A stretch of DNA of 64,000 nt, taken from positions 62,001-126,000 of the forward strand of contig NZ_JAGISH010000010.1 in NCBI RefSeq assembly GCF_017813235.1, in the 5' to 3' direction. The DNA is from Sagittula salina (lineage in GTDB: Bacteria; Pseudomonadota; Alphaproteobacteria; Rhodobacterales; Rhodobacteraceae). Under the pieces are notes generated by a model. It was not told the origin of the DNA. It saw nothing but the letters and a program-made list of their open reading frames with translations, and made no database searches. Below, piece after piece: positions 34,259-43,147 of the stretch (its first letter is position 1; every line of letters begins with the position of its first letter). The translations under genes were made by a program, and so were the position numbers.

Positions 34259-35707
34259 TCAGCCGCGCCAGAAGCGGACAGTGAAGAGCGCGTAGACCGC
34301 AAGGACCTCCAGTCGGCCCACGAGCATGGCGAAGGCCAGAACCCATTTCGCTGCGTCCCCCAACCCCGCGAAGTTGCCTGCCGGGCCGATCCGATCGCCC
34401 AGGCCCGGGCCGATGTTGCCCAGTGCCGTCGCCGCTCCGGAGACGGCTGTGATGAAATCGTGCCCCAGCAACCCCAGGACGACGGCGAAGACCCCGAGCG
34501 ACACCACGAAGAAAGTGAAGAAGCTCATCACCGAACTCAGCACGTCCGGCCCCACCGGGCGCCCGTCGTAGCGCGGCACGAAGACGCCGCGCGGCGAACG
34601 GATGCGCCTCAGTTGCACTCGGATCGACGCAAAGAGCAGCTGGTAGCGGAAAATTTTCACCGAGCAGGCCGTCGAGCCTGCGCAGCCTCCAATCAGGCCG
34701 ATGAAGAAGAACAGCGCGATCAGGAAATTGCCCCACTGCATGTAATCCACGCTGGCATAGCCGGTGCCCGAAATGATCGAGGAGATGTTGAACAAAGCCT
34801 CACGCGCTGCCTGCTCCGGGTGATGCGGAAAGATCCACAGCAGCGTAATGGCGGTGACCGCGACCAACACCGCGATGGTCGCGATGAAGGCCCGCACCTG
34901 GCTATCGTGCAACAGGGCGTTTTCCGTGCCGTTCAGCATCTGCACGTACCGCACGAAAGGCAGCGCCGCGAGGATCATGAAGATGGCCGCCACGTATTCC
35001 GCCGGGCCGGAAAACATGCCGAAGGAGGCATCGTAATTGGAGAAACCGCCGGTGGAGACGGTGGTCATGGCGTGCACCGTCGCGTCGAAAGCGTTCATGC
35101 CGGTAAAGATGTAGCAAATCCCGCAAACCACGGTCAGCGAAATGTAGATCGAGGAGATCGATGCCGAGATCTGCGTTGCGCGGGGCAGGATCTTGCCCAT
35201 GGTGTCGAAGGCCTCGGAGCGGAAAATCTGCATGCCCCCCACCTTCAGTTCCGGCAGAAAGACCATCGCCACGACGATGATGCCGATGCCACCCAGCCAT
35301 TGCAGCAGGCCCCGCCAGATCAGGAGTCCCTTGGGCAGCTCATCAAGTCCGGCAAACACCGTGGAGCCGGTGGTGGTCAGGCCCGACATCGCTTCGAAGA
35401 AGGCGTCGGTAAAACTGGCCTGCGTTGCGCCGAACATGAAGGGCAGCGCGCCAAAAAGCGGAAGCGCCACCCAGACGCCGGTGGTCAACAGAAATGTTTG
35501 TTGCAGCGTCAGCCCCTCGCCGATGCCGTTGGAACAGGCCAGTGCCACCAGCCCGCCGGTCAGCATGGTGATGATCCCGCTCGTGAGGAAAACATGCCAC
35601 TCGCCGCGGCCTTCCGCGAGGTCCACCAGCATGGGCAGCACCATGCAGGCCCCGAGGGCCGTGACCAGCAGGCCGATGACATAGGCGACAGGGCGGATAT
35701 CCAGCAT
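34259..35707 (-). CDS. trkH: Potassium uptake protein TrkH
   Basis: This 482-residue membrane protein is the pore subunit of a Trk potassium uptake system. The four selectivity-loop repeats can be seen, for example AMSGLTTTGSTVF, AMTTVSTGGFSNYDAS, SSIISGTGYASVDY and GAATALGNIGPGL, each in a membrane-pore-membrane unit. I use the ATG at 35707 (MLDIRPVAYVIG); a longer frame has no family features upstream. TrkA is not adjacent. A probable regulator-like small DUF1127 gene lies 70 bases upstream. Confidence 0.93.
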   Translation of the reverse strand: MLDIRPVAYVIGLLVTALGACMVLPMLVDLAEGRGEWHVFLTSGIITMLTGGLVALACSNGIGEGLTLQQTFLLTTGVWVALPLFGALPFMFGATQASFTDAFFEAMSGLTTTGSTVFAGLDELPKGLLIWRGLLQWLGGIGIIVVAMVFLPELKVGGMQIFRSEAFDTMGKILPRATQISASISSIYISLTVVCGICYIFTGMNAFDATVHAMTTVSTGGFSNYDASFGMFSGPAEYVAAIFMILAALPFVRYVQMLNGTENALLHDSQVRAFIATIAVLVAVTAITLLWIFPHHPEQAAREALFNISSIISGTGYASVDYMQWGNFLIALFFFIGLIGGCAGSTACSVKIFRYQLLFASIRVQLRRIRSPRGVFVPRYDGRPVGPDVLSSVMSFFTFFVVSLGVFAVVLGLLGHDFITAVSGAATALGNIGPGLGDRIGPAGNFAGLGDAAKWVLAFAMLVGRLEVLAVYALFTVRFWRG

Positions 35708-35777
35708 GGTCAGAGCCTTGGAGACCCGGCCCGCGCCTGTCAAGCGCGCTTCACCCGCCCGAAGCCGTAGCGCGGCG

Positions 35778-36005
35778 TCAGTCCGACAGCAGGTCGCGGA
35801 AGACGTAGGGCAGGATCTGGTCGCGGGAAAGGCCGATGGCGGCCAGTTCGCGATCGTTTTGCGACTCCAGCACGATGATGTCCCGCAACCGCGCCCGCCT
35901 GAGCGCATACGGGTTGAAGCCAAGGCCCCGTTCCACGAGGAAACGGTCGATCCGGCTGGACAGAGCGGCCTGGCCGAAGCAGAGCTGAACGTTGTCGCGT
36001 GTCAT
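35778..36005 (-). CDS. Second DUF1127-type small protein
   Basis: This 75-residue basic protein has ALRRARLRDIIVLESQNDRELAAIGLSRDQILPYV, when split at about residues 38-72, which follows the DUF1127 pattern (basic helix, then two short helices with the L-x-D-I-G-L-like turn). I start at the ATG at 36005. Unlike the 28.7-kb gene it has no CCTCC hairpins after it. Members act in RNA turnover or stress and phosphate responses in other alphaproteobacteria; the role here is unknown. Confidence 0.75.
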   Translation of the reverse strand: MTRDNVQLCFGQAALSSRIDRFLVERGLGFNPYALRRARLRDIIVLESQNDRELAAIGLSRDQILPYVFRDLLSD

Positions 36006-36090
36006 CTGCGGAAACCTCCGGTGGCGGTTTTCTCCCCTGCCGACCATATGGGACGGAACCCCGTCAAGTCTCCTGGAGGGGACCATACAA

Positions 36091-36117
36091 AAAGGGCACC
36101 CCCGCGGAGTGCCCTTT
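36091..36117 (-). terminator. Intrinsic terminator of folE2
   Basis: A perfect 9-bp stem AAAGGGCAC/GTGCCCTTT is followed on the minus strand by TTTTTGTA. It lies 35 bases after the folE2 stop. Confidence 0.85.
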
Positions 36118-36151
36118 GAATCGGCGGTTCATCGCCCCTGTGCCCCGGATT

Positions 36152-37252
36152 TCAGCCGACGTGGAACAGGCTTGAGAACAGCTTCGGATCGAGGCTGTCC
36201 TGCTCGAAACGCTTGCCTTCGGTCAACACCGACACCGCGTCGTGGCTGTGCAGGCTTTCCTGATGGCTCGCCACCACACGGAAATCGCCGATGCGCGGAT
36301 CGTGCTGCAGCTGTTCGGCAAAAAGCCGCGCGGCGTCTTCGACAAAAATCGGATTTGCGGCGTTCAGTTCGGCGAAGGCCTGTTCGTCCTCGCGCTTTAC
36401 CATGACCTGCGTCTCCGTCGGCACGGCCCGGCGGCACATGTCGATGATGTCTTCGAACCACAGGCAATCGCCGGGCTTCACCTCGACCGAAATCCGCGCC
36501 ACCGAGCGTTGCGAATGCGGCGTAGCCAGCTGCCCGCGCTCGCGACGGGCGTGTTCGGACAGTTCCAGCGAACAGGGGCAGGTGGAGGAATAGACATAGT
36601 CGAGGTGCATGATCTTCACCCGCTCGCCCGCCTTGTCCACGAGTTCCAGCGCGATGTCGTAATACTGGTAGCCCGAAAGGCCCGAACGCAGGCTTTCCAT
36701 CTTCAGCGGGAACCGGAACGCCATGTTGATGCGCGCGTCAAAACTTTCGAGGTCGGTCTTGTAGTCGTCAAGCGCCGCCTCGATCACCTCGAAGCTGAAG
36801 GTCTTCTCCGCGTGGACATAGAAGGACCGCATGATGCGGCTCATGTTGATGCCCTTCTTATCCGCCTCAAGGCTGACGGTGCCGGTTACCGACGTTTCCA
36901 AAGTCAGGTCGCCGCTGTCGCGCGTGTGGTAGCCCAGCGGCAGGCGGAAGTTCGAAATGCCCACGTGCTGGATCACCCGGTTTGCGCCGCGGATCAGCGA
37001 AGAGGGCCCGTTCTGCAAGTCAGGCAGACCCGCCTTGTAAAGGGTATCGACGCTGAACCCCTCAGGATATTCCCGCGACAGCACCGGATAGGCATCCGGT
37101 GCCGCGTCGGGCGCCAACCGCGCGATGACCGGATCAAGCGCGTCGACCTCGGCGGCGTGCGCCTGGCCCGCCCAAATTTTCAGCAGCGCGAGGGCTTTTT
37201 CTGCGTCTGCGCGGCTCGGTTTGCGGTCGATCTCAGGCGTATGCACGTTCAT
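36152..37252 (-). CDS. folE2: GTP cyclohydrolase FolE2 (type IB)
   Basis: This 366-residue enzyme converts GTP to dihydroneopterin triphosphate, the first step of folate synthesis. Family blocks are KAGLPDLQNGPSSLI, LETSVTGTVSLEADKKGINMSRIM (in two parts) and DYVYSSTCPCSLELSEHAR; the last holds the active-site cysteine/metal ligand. FolE2 can use metals other than zinc and in many bacteria replaces FolE under zinc limitation. There is no second folE in the window. The promoter region (37253-37368) is AT-rich and could carry a Zur site, but I could not recognise one. Confidence 0.95.
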   Translation of the reverse strand: MNVHTPEIDRKPSRADAEKALALLKIWAGQAHAAEVDALDPVIARLAPDAAPDAYPVLSREYPEGFSVDTLYKAGLPDLQNGPSSLIRGANRVIQHVGISNFRLPLGYHTRDSGDLTLETSVTGTVSLEADKKGINMSRIMRSFYVHAEKTFSFEVIEAALDDYKTDLESFDARINMAFRFPLKMESLRSGLSGYQYYDIALELVDKAGERVKIMHLDYVYSSTCPCSLELSEHARRERGQLATPHSQRSVARISVEVKPGDCLWFEDIIDMCRRAVPTETQVMVKREDEQAFAELNAANPIFVEDAARLFAEQLQHDPRIGDFRVVASHQESLHSHDAVSVLTEGKRFEQDSLDPKLFSSLFHVG

Positions 37253-37368
37253 CAGGGAAGCCTCTTTTGCCCTTTCTTGCGTAACAGATAGATAAGTTCT
37301 GTCCGCTCCTTTTTCTATGATGCACAGTTTACGCGCGAAATCGCCTTCCAGATCAAGTGTTTCTGTCC

Positions 37369-38553
37369 TTATGCCTTCTCCAGGGCCGACATCAGGTCCG
37401 CAAGCAGGTCATCTGTGTCTTCCAGGCCAACAGAAAGCCGCACAAGCCCCGGTGTGATGCCAAGAATTTCCTTCTGCTCCTGCGGGAGCCGCTGGTGCGT
37501 CGTCGTAGCCGGATGGGTCACGATCGACTTCGAATCGGCAAAGTTGTTCGAGATGGTGAATATCTCCAATGCGTTGAGCACGCGGAAGCAGGCATCGCGG
37601 CCACCCGCCACTTCGAAGGCCAGGACCGTGCCTCCTGACTCCGCCTGGCGCATGGCGATGGCATGCTGCCGGTGGCTGGCGAGACCGGGATAGCGCACGC
37701 CTGTCAGCTTTGGGTGCCCCTCCAGTGTCTCCGCGATCTTCAGCGCTCCGGCGGCCTGTGCCCGGACCCGCAAATCCAGCGTATCCAGCGACTTGAGGTG
37801 CACCCAGGCGGAAAACGGGTTCAGCGCCGCGCCGGTATGCTTCAGGTAAGTTTCCACGGGGCCACGGATCGTTTCACGGTCGCCGCAGACCACGCCGCCC
37901 AGCATCCGCCCCTGCCCGTCCACGTGTTTTGTCGTGGAGATGACGCAAAGATCGGCGCCACAGCCTGCCGCATAGGAGTAGATCGGCGTGGCCATGGCGT
38001 CATCGACGATGACCTTCGCGCCGACCCTGTGCGCGACCTCGACAACGTGGCGCAGGTCGATCACCTCCAGCGTCGGATTTGAAATCGCCTCCAGGAACAC
38101 CAGCGCGGTATCGGGGCGGATCGCCGTCTCCCACGCCGCGTTATCGGTGCCGTCGACCAGAGTGATTTCCACGCCGAACCGCGCCAGCACGCTCTCCAGC
38201 ACAAAAAGACACGACCCGAACAGCGCCCGCGATGCCACGACGTGATCGCCCGCCTTCGACAGCGCCATGAGCGCGCCGTTGACCGCCGCCATGCCCGAGG
38301 CGCAGGCGAATGCGTCCTCGTAGCCGGTGATCGCCGCCATGCGGTCCTCGAACATGCGCACTGTCGGGTTGCCATAGCGTGCGTAGATGAACTCGTCATC
38401 GCCAGCCTTGATGAACCGCTGCTCCGCCGCCTCCGCGCTGTCGTAGACAAAGCCCTGCGTCAGGAAGACGGCCTCGCTCACCTCGCCGTATTGCGACCGG
38501 CGGGTGCCGCCGTGCACGAGGGTCGTCCGTTTACCCAGTTTCTTCTCGGTCAT
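37369..38553 (-). CDS. metZ: O-succinylhomoserine sulfhydrylase
   Basis: This 394-residue enzyme uses pyridoxal phosphate to make homocysteine from O-succinylhomoserine and sulfide in methionine synthesis. The PLP-binding lysine is in CVISTTKHVDGQGRMLGG near residue 210; RYGNPTVRMFEDRMAA and SGMAAVNGALMAL are Cys/Met-metabolism family blocks. I start at the ATG at 38553 with TTGAGGA upstream; the frame extends further but runs into the riboswitch. The SAM-II motif and a terminator lie between promoter and start. Confidence 0.93.
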   Translation of the reverse strand: MTEKKLGKRTTLVHGGTRRSQYGEVSEAVFLTQGFVYDSAEAAEQRFIKAGDDEFIYARYGNPTVRMFEDRMAAITGYEDAFACASGMAAVNGALMALSKAGDHVVASRALFGSCLFVLESVLARFGVEITLVDGTDNAAWETAIRPDTALVFLEAISNPTLEVIDLRHVVEVAHRVGAKVIVDDAMATPIYSYAAGCGADLCVISTTKHVDGQGRMLGGVVCGDRETIRGPVETYLKHTGAALNPFSAWVHLKSLDTLDLRVRAQAAGALKIAETLEGHPKLTGVRYPGLASHRQHAIAMRQAESGGTVLAFEVAGGRDACFRVLNALEIFTISNNFADSKSIVTHPATTTHQRLPQEQKEILGITPGLVRLSVGLEDTDDLLADLMSALEKA

Positions 38554-38569
38554 GGTATTTTTCCTCAAC

Positions 38570-38606
38570 AAAAAAGCCCCGTTCCGGCCAAGCGAAAGGG
38601 GGCTTT
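38570..38606 (-). terminator. Leader terminator between SAM-II riboswitch and metZ
   Basis: On the minus strand AAAGCCCC (38606-38599) pairs with GGGGCTTT (38580-38573) and is followed by a U-rich run. It lies 5 bases after the riboswitch core and 17 bases before the start codon. Confidence 0.75.
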
Positions 38607-38611
38607 CGTCT

Positions 38612-38682
38612 GACCTCTTTAGCGGTTTTTGAGCGTGCTCCACCCGTGGCCCGCAATCCGGTAACAAATCGCCACGCCGCGC
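38612..38682 (-). promoter_or_regulatory. SAM-II riboswitch (metA RNA)
   Basis: The minus strand reads CGTGGC-GATTTG...GCCACG, a 6-bp P1 stem with the conserved GATTTG in its loop. A purine-rich joining segment follows, then CTCAAAAACCGCTAAAGAGG, whose CCGC can pair with GCGG in the P1 loop to form the pseudoknot. The GCTAAAGAGG end is the conserved 3' core of SAM-II. SAM-II elements in alphaproteobacteria control metA, metX, metZ and related genes and shut them off when S-adenosylmethionine is high. Confidence 0.88.
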
Positions 38683-38797
38683 TCATAGGCCTGTTAACAA
38701 GAGATTTCAAGACCGTCACAGAGCAGTCACCCCGCCTTCATCAAACAGTCGCAGGCTTTGCCTACTGGCCATGCCCAAGATGTAGGCGACCGCTGCC

Positions 38798-39754
38798 ATG
38801 CCCATTCTACGCATCACTGTCACGGAAAACGGCGCCGGGCTGCACGGCAGCTCCGCACCGTTGCTGCCTGCCCTCGCCCGTGCCCTGGCAGAGGACGACG
38901 GTCCCGTGACCGTGATGGTGCACGGCTATCGCTACGCGCCCGGCACCGGCCTCAGCTGTCCGCACGAAACGCTCTTTCACCGCGCGCCCGAGGGCATGGG
39001 GGCACGCATCATCAGCTGGCCCCGCCACCTTGGGCTGCGCGGACAACGCGGCGAGGGCCTGGGCATCTCCTTCGGCTGGCCCGCGCGCGGCTCGCTCTGG
39101 GACGCACACCGGAGGGCGGAGACTGCGGGCCTCGCTCTCTCCGGACTGCTGGACAGCCTGCGTGACCTCGATCCAGGCCGAACGGTCAACCTGATCTGCC
39201 ATTCGCTCGGCGCGCGCGTCGCCCTCGCGGCGATCCGCGCGGGCCGTCCGGGGGCAATCAACCGCGCTGTTCTGCTGGCGGCGGCGGAATTCGCGGGCAC
39301 CGCCCAGAAGGCGCTGCGGAGCGTTTCCGGGCGACATACGCAGGTGCTGAACGTCACCACGCGGGAAAACGACCTTTTCGACTTCCTCTTCCAGCGCCTC
39401 GTGGCCCCGGAGACGCGCGGTGACCGGATGCTGGGTCAAGGGCAAGGACCAGCGGCGCTTCCCAACATGGTCACCCTGCAACTCGACGACGCCGCCAGCC
39501 TTCAGGCGCTGCGGGCTGCGGGCTACCGCATCGCCGCGCGAGAGCGGCTGATTTGCCACTGGTCGCCCTACCTGCGCGCCGGGGTGTTTCCGCTTTACGG
39601 CGCCTTCCTTTCCGGTGGCCTGGGCCTGCCGGAGTTGCGCGCCACCCTTCCCGAGGCCCCCGCCCCGCGCTGGTCGCGCCTCCGGCGGGGGCTGACTATG
39701 CCTCCGATCGCCACGCGGGCGATTGGACACCGCCACGGAACTGGCTCGCGTTAG
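38798..39754 (+). CDS. Alpha/beta-fold hydrolase (DUF900-like)
   Basis: This 318-residue protein has the nucleophile elbow ICHSLGARVALAAI near residue 135 (serine of G/C-x-S-x-G) and an oxyanion segment VTVMVHGYRYAPG near residue 40. The rest lacks a signal peptide, so it should be cytoplasmic. Sequence order resembles DUF900-type esterases found in Rhodobacteraceae. The natural ester is not known. It is a single gene; its start is 120 bases past the divergent metZ riboswitch. Confidence 0.75.
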   Translation: MPILRITVTENGAGLHGSSAPLLPALARALAEDDGPVTVMVHGYRYAPGTGLSCPHETLFHRAPEGMGARIISWPRHLGLRGQRGEGLGISFGWPARGSLWDAHRRAETAGLALSGLLDSLRDLDPGRTVNLICHSLGARVALAAIRAGRPGAINRAVLLAAAEFAGTAQKALRSVSGRHTQVLNVTTRENDLFDFLFQRLVAPETRGDRMLGQGQGPAALPNMVTLQLDDAASLQALRAAGYRIAARERLICHWSPYLRAGVFPLYGAFLSGGLGLPELRATLPEAPAPRWSRLRRGLTMPPIATRAIGHRHGTGSR

Positions 39755-39834
39755 GCGGTTCTCCACCATGAACATGCGAAACTTGTCCGAACGACACCGC
39801 CGCATGTTGCGTTTCCCGCACCCTGCAACGCATC

Positions 39835-41754
39835 ATGATGGAAACCCCAGCAGGAACCCCACCGTTGAACGAATTTCTCTATCAGGCCTCCGTTTTCCTC
39901 GCCGCCGCCGTGATCGCGGTGCCCATTGCAGCGAGGCTCGGATTGGGATCGGTGCTGGGATACCTCATCGCGGGCCTCGTGATCGGCCCCGGCCTGGGTC
40001 TCGTGGCCCATACCGAAGACCTGCGCCACTTCGCCGAATTCGGCGTGGTGATGATGCTGTTCCTGATCGGGCTGGAGCTCGAGCCACGCGCGCTCTGGGA
40101 TATGCGGCACCGGCTGATCGGGCTGGGGGGCCTGCAGGTGGTTCTGACGACCGTGGCCTTGATGCTGGGAGCGATTTCGCTGGGCTATGCCTGGCAGACC
40201 TCGCTGGCGGTGGGGATGACGCTTGCCCTCTCCTCCACTGCCATTGTGCTGCAAACGCTCAATGAAAAGGGGCTGATGCAGACAAACGGCGGGCGCTCCG
40301 CGTTTTCCGTTCTGCTGACTCAGGACATCGCGGTGATCCCCCTGCTCATCATCCTGCCGCTGCTGGCGGTGGTGCCGAAAGTCTCCGTCAACCCCGACGG
40401 GTCCATACGGCGCGCCGTGGACAACGGCGCGATCCGTGGCGGGGACGATCACGCCGCCATGTCGCTGGTCGATGGGCTGGAAGGCTGGCAGGCGGCGGGC
40501 GTCACGCTGGGCATCGTCGCGGCGATCATCTTTGCGGGCATCTACGGCGCGCGACCGCTATTTCGCTATATCCACGGCTCCCGCCTGCCGGAGATGTTCA
40601 CCGCCGTGGCCTTGCTGATCGTGCTGGGCATCGCCTTCCTGATGATACTCGTCGGCCTCTCGCCTGCGCTTGGCACCTTCCTCGCAGGGGTCGTGCTGGC
40701 CAACTCCGAGTTCCGGCACGAGCTTGAATCCGATATCGAACCTTTCAAGGGGCTCCTGCTTGGGCTGTTCTTCATGACCGTCGGCGCGGGCATCGACATA
40801 GAACGCCTGATGATGGAACCGCTCACCATGCTGGGCCTCGCCGTGGCGGTGATCCTCGTGAAGGGCGCCGTGCTTTTCATCCTCGGTCGCGCCTTCGGGT
40901 TGCGGCGGCGCGGTCTGTGGCTGTTCACGCTCGGGCTGGCACAGGCGGGAGAGTTCGGCTTTGTCCTCGTTTCCTTCGGCCTGCAGCAAAAGGTCTTTCC
41001 GGAGGCGTTGGCCAGCCGGATGCTGCTCGTGGTGGCGCTCTCGATGCTGATCACACCGCTTCTGTTCCTGCTTTTCGACTACCTGCGCGTCCGGTTCGAA
41101 GCCATCACAGAGCACGCCGAAGCCGACGAAATCGACGAATCCGGACCGGTCATCATCGCCGGGATCGGCCGCTTCGGGCAGGTGGTCAACCGGCTGGTGA
41201 TGTCCTCCGGCTATCGCACCGTGGTGCTGGACAAGGACATGCCGACGATCCAGCTGATGCGTCGGTTCGGCTACAAGGGGTTCTTCGGCGATCCGACCCG
41301 GCCGGAACTTCTGCACGCGGCGGGGCTGGAGACCGCGCGAGTTCTGGTGGCGGCGCTCGACGACCCGAAGTCGAACTCCAAGCTCGTGGCCTACGCCCGA
41401 CGCGTCCGGCCCGACCTGCACATCGTCGCCCGCGCGCGCGACCGCAACCACGTGTATTCGCTCTATCAGGCCGGGGCGAACGACATCGTGCGCGAGATGT
41501 TCGACTCCTCGCTGCGCGCCGGGCGTTACGTTCTGGAGAACGTCGGCATGTCCGATTACGAAGCGGCCATCGCGGAGGAAACCTTTTACCACCACGACCG
41601 CCACACTGTTCGGGAGCTCGCTCAGCTCTGGGATCCGGCGATGCCGGCGACCGAGAACGAACCCTATATCGCCCGCGCTCGGGAACTGGAGAAAGAGCTG
41701 GAAACGGCGCTCTTCACCGCGCTTGAGGAGCGGGGGAAGCAGGACGTCGCCTGA
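39835..41754 (+). CDS. Kef-type monovalent cation/proton antiporter (CPA2)
   Basis: This 639-residue protein has 12-13 membrane helices up to about residue 420, including the CPA2 signatures IGLELEPRALW and VGLSPALGTFLAGVVLANSE. An RCK/TrkA-N domain follows: VIIAGIGRFGQVVNRLVMSSG near residue 440 is the NAD-binding loop. The family exchanges K+ or Na+ for protons, often gated by glutathione adducts (KefB/KefC) or nucleotide. It could act with TrkH for potassium balance, but the genes are 4 kb apart on opposite strands. A start at the next ATG, three bases on, is equally possible. Confidence 0.9.
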   Translation: MMETPAGTPPLNEFLYQASVFLAAAVIAVPIAARLGLGSVLGYLIAGLVIGPGLGLVAHTEDLRHFAEFGVVMMLFLIGLELEPRALWDMRHRLIGLGGLQVVLTTVALMLGAISLGYAWQTSLAVGMTLALSSTAIVLQTLNEKGLMQTNGGRSAFSVLLTQDIAVIPLLIILPLLAVVPKVSVNPDGSIRRAVDNGAIRGGDDHAAMSLVDGLEGWQAAGVTLGIVAAIIFAGIYGARPLFRYIHGSRLPEMFTAVALLIVLGIAFLMILVGLSPALGTFLAGVVLANSEFRHELESDIEPFKGLLLGLFFMTVGAGIDIERLMMEPLTMLGLAVAVILVKGAVLFILGRAFGLRRRGLWLFTLGLAQAGEFGFVLVSFGLQQKVFPEALASRMLLVVALSMLITPLLFLLFDYLRVRFEAITEHAEADEIDESGPVIIAGIGRFGQVVNRLVMSSGYRTVVLDKDMPTIQLMRRFGYKGFFGDPTRPELLHAAGLETARVLVAALDDPKSNSKLVAYARRVRPDLHIVARARDRNHVYSLYQAGANDIVREMFDSSLRAGRYVLENVGMSDYEAAIAEETFYHHDRHTVRELAQLWDPAMPATENEPYIARARELEKELETALFTALEERGKQDVA

Positions 41755-41804
41755 TCGCCAGCGATTTTCGACCGGGGCCAGCCCCGACTCCCCGCCCCCC
41801 TGGC

Positions 41805-41828
41805 GACTGGGACCAAGAAGAAGCAGGA
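41805..41828 (+). repeat. Dispersed repeat, short variant
   Basis: GACTGGGACCAAGAAGAAGC, then AGG, matches the inner arm of the dispersed repeat but lacks the ATATTT box. Confidence 0.4.
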
Positions 41829-41861
41829 CGCGCCCGGAACATCGCCGCGTCCTGAACGAAA

Positions 41862-41886
41862 AACGGCGCCCCCGGGGGACGCCGTT
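41862..41886 (-). terminator. Intrinsic terminator of carD
   Basis: AACGGCG and CGCCGTT enclose CCCCCGGGGG with one bulged A. The minus strand continues TTTTTCG. It is located 28 bases after the carD stop. Confidence 0.8.
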
Positions 41887-41913
41887 CAGATCTATTGAAG
41901 GTCTTGACGCCGA

Positions 41914-42420
41914 TCACGCGGCGCGCAGCCCCAGCACCTCGTCCACCTGACGGGCCGCGGCGGCCTCGTCGCCGGAGACGGCGGCGATTTCGCGGGTCAG
42001 GCGTTCAAGCGCGGCCTCGTAGAGCTGACGCTCCGAATAGGACTGTTCGCGCTGATCGTCGGCGCGGTGCAGGTCGCGCACCACTTCCGCGATTGCAATC
42101 AGGTCGCCGGAGTTGATTTTCTGTTCGTACTCCTGCGCACGGCGCGACCACATGGCCCGCTTCACCTTGGCCTTGCCGCGCAGCGTCTTCATCGCCTCGC
42201 TCACCACGTCCGGGGACGAGAGTGAGCGCATGCCGATTTCCGTCGCCTTGTGGGTCGGCACCCGCAGGGTCATCTTGTCTTTCTCGAAGGAGATGACAAA
42301 GAGTTCGAGGCTGATGCCGGCGATCTCCTGCTCCTCGATCGACACGATCTGGCCGACGCCATGCGCCGGGTAGACCACGTAATCGTTGGGACGGAATTCG
42401 GACTTTTTCGCTTTGGTCAT
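41914..42420 (-). CDS. carD: CarD-family transcriptional regulator
   Basis: This 168-residue protein has the RNA polymerase-interacting CarD domain at its start, FRPNDYVVYPAHGVGQIVSI, followed by a helical DNA-contacting domain with KRAMWSRRAQEYEQKINSGD. CarD binds the beta subunit and stabilises open promoter complexes, and controls stress and rRNA promoters in alphaproteobacteria. It is a single gene with its own terminator and lies downstream of fdxA on the same strand after a 340-base gap. Confidence 0.93.
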   Translation of the reverse strand: MTKAKKSEFRPNDYVVYPAHGVGQIVSIEEQEIAGISLELFVISFEKDKMTLRVPTHKATEIGMRSLSSPDVVSEAMKTLRGKAKVKRAMWSRRAQEYEQKINSGDLIAIAEVVRDLHRADDQREQSYSERQLYEAALERLTREIAAVSGDEAAAARQVDEVLGLRAA

Positions 42421-42760
42421 TTAGGTCTTTCCTCGCAGCACCGACATGATTTGCGCAGGCGCCTTCGCGCGACATGGTCGGGCGACAAAAAAGTGCACGG
42501 GAACCCAATGGATTTCCGTTCACCTTGGTGTCAGCGATCTATGTCAGGCCCCCGGATACAGGCCACCTCGGACTTGCGGGCGATGCGCCCTGCGCGGATG
42601 TCTTCTCGTAAGCGATATGTATAACATAAAAACGGGCCGTCTCCTAGCGCCCCCGATCAGCAGAAAATCTCCTTGTTTTGTAGGGGATTACTGCGATTCC
42701 GGTAGTGCTCGCACAGGAACCCGGCCGAATCGCGCCGCGCACGACCCGTCCGGACCGGGA
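42421..42760. other. Intergenic region between fdxA and carD
   Basis: About 340 bases with no gene. The AT-rich patch GATATGTATAACATAAAAAC near 42614-42633 may be a promoter for carD. The palindrome GTCCGGAC (42749-42756) lies just after the fdxA stop and may be part of its terminator. Confidence 0.45.
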
Positions 42761-43099
42761 TCAGCCGCCCTTGCCCGGCTGCTCCGAAAAGTATTTCGTC
42801 ACCTTGTCGGTCTCGCCATCGCGGGCTTCAGCCTCTGGCAGCGGGTCCTTCTTGGTGATGATGACCGGCCATTCCTCGGAATACTTGCGGTTGAACTCAA
42901 CCCACTTTTCCATATCCGGCTCGGTATCCGGGCGGATCGCGTCCGCCGGGCATTCAGGTTCACACACGCCACAATCGATGCATTCGTCGGGGTGGATCAC
43001 CAGCATGTTCTCGCCCTCGTAGAAACAATCCACGGGGCAGACCTCGACGCAGTCGGTATATTTGCAGGCGATGCAGTTGTCGACGACGACATAGGTCAT
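42761..43099 (-). CDS. fdxA: 7Fe ferredoxin FdxA
   Basis: This 112-residue electron carrier is a 3Fe-4S/4Fe-4S (Azotobacter FdI type) ferredoxin. The first cluster region reads [19 protein letters not shown] and the second [18 protein letters not shown]. The C-terminal extension with [16 protein letters not shown] is typical of FdxA. An upstream S4-domain gene lies 48 bases away on the same strand. The physiological partner cannot be seen from the sequence. Confidence 0.95.
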   Translation of the reverse strand: MTYVVVDNCIACKYTDCVEVCPVDCFYEGENMLVIHPDECIDCGVCEPECPADAIRPDTEPDMEKWVEFNRKYSEEWPVIITKKDPLPEAEARDGETDKVTKYFSEQPGKGG

Positions 43100-43147
43100 G
43101 GTAGTGTCCTCAAATCGGTTTCGGCCTTGCTAATCCAGCATTTCGGA

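Noticed and set aside
33683..35770. A 695-codon + strand frame
   Set aside because: It is antisense to trkH over most of its length, has atypical residue use (rich in R, H, Q, G) and no family features.
37253..37368. Zur box upstream of folE2
   Set aside because: The AT-rich stretch has only weak symmetry (ACAGA/TCTGT) that does not match a Zur palindrome well enough to call.
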